From the NCBI RefSeq assembly GCF_037392515.1, contig NC_090292.1:44071747-44135746 (forward strand): DNA of 64,000 bases, written 5' to 3'. Shown here in pieces: positions 61,730 through 64,000 of the stretch. How positions within the stretch are numbered: the first letter of the stretch is position 1; the number at the start of each line of letters is the position of its first letter. Below the pieces are notes generated by a model, which made no database searches, had not been told where the DNA came from, and worked only from the letters and a program-made list of their open reading frames with translations. A program made the translations under genes and the position numbers. This DNA is from Haliotis asinina. Taxonomy: Eukaryota > Mollusca > Gastropoda > Lepetellida > Haliotidae.

Positions 61730-62851
61730 ATGGCTCAACCCAAGAAACATAAACGAGCACTAGATGAGGGTTTGTCCTCGGATGAGGACAGTGCTACAAA
61801 CAGATTACCGGATACGTGGAATAGATTTTTGGTTGTGTCTTCTACTGACGGTGAACCTCTAAAACTCAATCCATTTGCCACATCAAAAGCAATTTATGGA
61901 CTTGCTGGGGATGTCCAAGCTGTTACAAAAATCAGATCTGGCTTTCTCCTCATAGAGTGTAAAACAGCGAAACAATCAGCTACCCTCATAGGTAGAAAAC
62001 AGCTTGGAAATACTGCAGTATCTGTTTCTCCACATAAGTCTTTGAACAGCAGCAAAGGCATCTTGAGAGAGAGAGACCGGTGGCTTGCCCACATGAGTGA
62101 AACAGAAATCGCCACTGAACTACAGAATCAAGGAGTCACTCATGTCAAACGATTCACTTTTAAAAAAATGGAGAAACTTTCAATACAAATACTTATTTGG
62201 TTTCTTTTTCACAACCGAAACACCAAAAGTATATCAAAGCTGGATATTGTAATATCGAAGAGGAGCAAAATATTCCAAATCCACTTCGTTGTTACAACCG
62301 TGACCAAATCTTGCAGGAAACGTGTAGCTTGCTAGAGGTGTGGTGAAGAAGATCATGAAGGTTCTGACTGGTTGTCTTTTCCAAAATGAGTTAATTGTCT
62401 TGGAGACCATGTCACCTATCATGAGGCAAAACGTTTAGTAAATGCAGCCTCGCCCCAGTCATCAAGTATAACATACTCTGCTGTCGTTGCTCGCCCTCAT
62501 GCTAAATCTGTTCTGTCTGTTTCATGTCAGTCAGATATCACCTGGGTTAAAGCTGACAAACATACTTTAAGTACATCAGATTCTGCTGTTGATAAGAATC
62601 ATGCAACATCAGCTTGCCAGACTGACTCACATACAGTATCTCCTGCAGTGAAATATTCTTGTCATAAAGTAGATTATAGACAAAAATCTGATCCAGTACA
62701 AAAGGGATCACGTGATCCTGTACAAGTCTATAACAAGTTTCAACTTTTAGAAGACATGGACGTCTCTCCTCATCCCCGTGCTCGAAATGGAAGCAGTTCG
62801 CCTCGGAAGGGGACAAGTCGGTCCCCAGTACTACCACCTGCTATTAAATGA
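61730..62851 (+). pseudogene. LINE-A6 ORF1 (gag-like)
   Basis: The ATG at 61730 gives MAQPKKHKRALDEG, then WNRFLVVSSTDGEPLKLNPF and SVSPHKSLNSSKGILRERDR, homologous to LINE-A1 ORF1. A frameshift near 62165 moves to the frame with NTNTYLVSFSQ and IPNPLRCY. The zinc knuckles are badly damaged (62290-62400). The end (62648-62851) is Ser/Lys-rich with QLLEDMDVS and PVLPPAIK, ending TGA at 62849-62851. Confidence 0.85.
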
Positions 62852-64000
62852 ACAATAATTCCTTAATCCAATGGAATTGCAGAGGACTTAGGACCAATTT
62901 TAATGAAGTACAGGTACTAGCACAGGATTTTAAACCATCAGCATTAAGTTTTCAAGAAACGTACTTGAAACAAAATGATAAGTTCGAATTGCGTAAATAC
63001 CATTCTTATCATTCTTTTTCACACCCTGGTGACAAAGCCACTGGTGGATCTTCCATATTGGTGAGACATGGTATTATTCATAGCCCTGTTCCTCTGAAAA
63101 CCAATCTTCAGGCTTTTGCTGTTCGTCTTACTTTACATATAACCCTTACTCTTTGTTCCTTGTATATCTCCCCTTCTACCATTCTCCATCAGAATGATCT
63201 TCAAGATTTGTATGACCAATTACCAAAACCCTGTATCATAATGGGTGATCTCAATTGACATAACCCATTAAGGGGAAGTCCTGACACCAACAGTAAAGGG
63301 ACAGGTCTTGAAGAGTTTATATCTGATAATAATTTATGTATATTCAACGATGGCTCTGACACATATTTGCATCCTGCAACGGGAACATATTCGTCTTTAG
63401 ACCTGTCACTCACTGATTCAAACGTTTATAATGAGTTTGAATGGTCAGTCTATAATGATCTTTGTGGTAGTGATCATTTTCCTAAAGTACCTACAGCAAT
63501 TAACCCTTTCGATGATCCACCTGTAACAAGATGGAATTTTTCAAAGACCAATTGGCCATTATTTCAGGCCACCTGCCTTATGGAACTTAAATCAGACCTT
63601 TTCATGGATGTACCTGATCCAATTAAAATGTTCTCAGACAAACTAGAACATATAGCTGATGAAACTATTCCTAAGTCCTCTGTAAATCCGCACATCCGTA
63701 AACCATGGTTTAATGATGAATGCAAACAGGCTTGGAAAAAGAGGAAGAAAGCAGAGAAATATTTTCGTCTTCATCCCACTGTTCATAACTTAAATAATGT
63801 AAAAATCAGTTACGATAAAGCTCGAAGAACGTTTAAACACATTAAACTTCATACTTGGAAAAAATACGTTTCCAAAATAAATTCCAGTACTCCTATGTCA
63901 AGGGTATGGAATATTATCAAAAAAAGTGAAGGCAAGGGTTCGAAATCCAGTAGTATTCAGCATCTCAAAAATGATAATAACATACTAACTGAAAAATCTG
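62848..64000 (+). pseudogene. LINE-A6 ORF2 N-terminal part: endonuclease, one stop codon
   Basis: Starts at an ATG overlapping the ORF1 stop (ATGA). It has IQWNCRGLRTN, SFQETYLKQNDKF and SLYISPST, then GDLN followed by TGA at 63256-63258 where relatives have a Gly codon. After it the same frame stays open to the window end: HNPLRGS, SLDLSLTDSN, WSVYNDLCGSDHFP (terminal Asp-His), then HIRKPWFNDECKQAWKKRKK. Apart from one substitution it looks intact here, so this is the youngest ORF2 in the window. RT would lie beyond the edge. Confidence 0.9.

Larger units (their letters stand above)
61143..64000 (+). mobile_element. LINE copy A6, 5'-complete, runs off the window
   Basis: 5' UTR 61143-61729, ORF1 61730-62851 and ORF2 from 62848. 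It is a different subfamily from A1 and A5: ORF1 has about half its residues in common and starts MAQPKKHKRALDEG. The 3' end lies beyond 64000. Confidence 0.9.

Overview
The window is animal nuclear DNA with introns, and its content points to a marine gastropod, most likely an abalone (Haliotis) or a close vetigastropod. The reasons are a ~250-bp SINE with a CTCACTCAC tail, which I remember as very common in abalone clones; an I-clade LINE family whose 3' end carries the same (ACTC)n tail; Tc1-like fossils; and very abundant micro- and minisatellites. There is no operon or other bacterial organisation. The species assignment is from memory and was not searched.

The cellular genes I can support form a small family of short, cysteine-rich, EGF-like, single-pass receptors. 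Gene 1 (minus strand, 153-2779) and gene 2 (plus strand, 25996-28760) each have a 52-bp signal-peptide exon, one EGF-rich exon flanked by phase-1 introns, and a transmembrane exon. A further orphan cytoplasmic-tail exon with tyrosine motifs lies at 33433-33724. Broken EGF exons lie at 26726-26787, 33763-33975 and 36609-36745, so the cluster appears to be gaining and losing copies. A separate minus-strand locus holds a 400-codon ankyrin-repeat exon (46193-47394). Two small Cys-rich exons upstream (49366-49450, 52075-52273) have compatible phases. An acidic 75-bp-repeat reading frame with a single internal stop lies at 9801-10964.

Layout. 0-2.8 kb: receptor gene 1, with a perfect 118-bp-arm hairpin and a TA/CA microsatellite in its first intron. 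3.3-4.8 kb: 26 copies of a 56-bp minisatellite. 5-9.8 kb: SINEs and tRNA-like repeats. 9.8-11 kb: acidic repeat ORF. 12.5-23.0 kb: a 10.5-kb foldback-like inverted repeat with arms of about 3.2 and 3.7 kb, an internal array built on a palindromic CCCATGGG motif, and a 3.6-kb loop. 23-25.8 kb: Tc1 and LINE scraps. 26-29 kb: receptor gene 2, carrying a TIR-bounded DNA element in its last intron. 28.9-30.95 kb: an 84-bp minisatellite that keeps a 653-codon frame open. 31-37 kb: LINE, Tc1 and SINE fossils plus receptor debris. 39.3-45.4 kb: a full-length I-clade LINE with target-site duplications and a nested LINE insertion. 46-52.3 kb: ankyrin locus with LINE insertions in its introns. 54.2-64 kb: three more LINE copies, one with a 5' inversion and one running off the window end.

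The most unusual structures are the foldback-like inverted repeat, the perfect intronic hairpin, the frame-preserving minisatellite whose monomer resembles the 3' end of receptor gene 2, and the shared 3' end of the SINE and LINE families. All calls are by eye from sequence; identities and counts are approximate unless given as exact.
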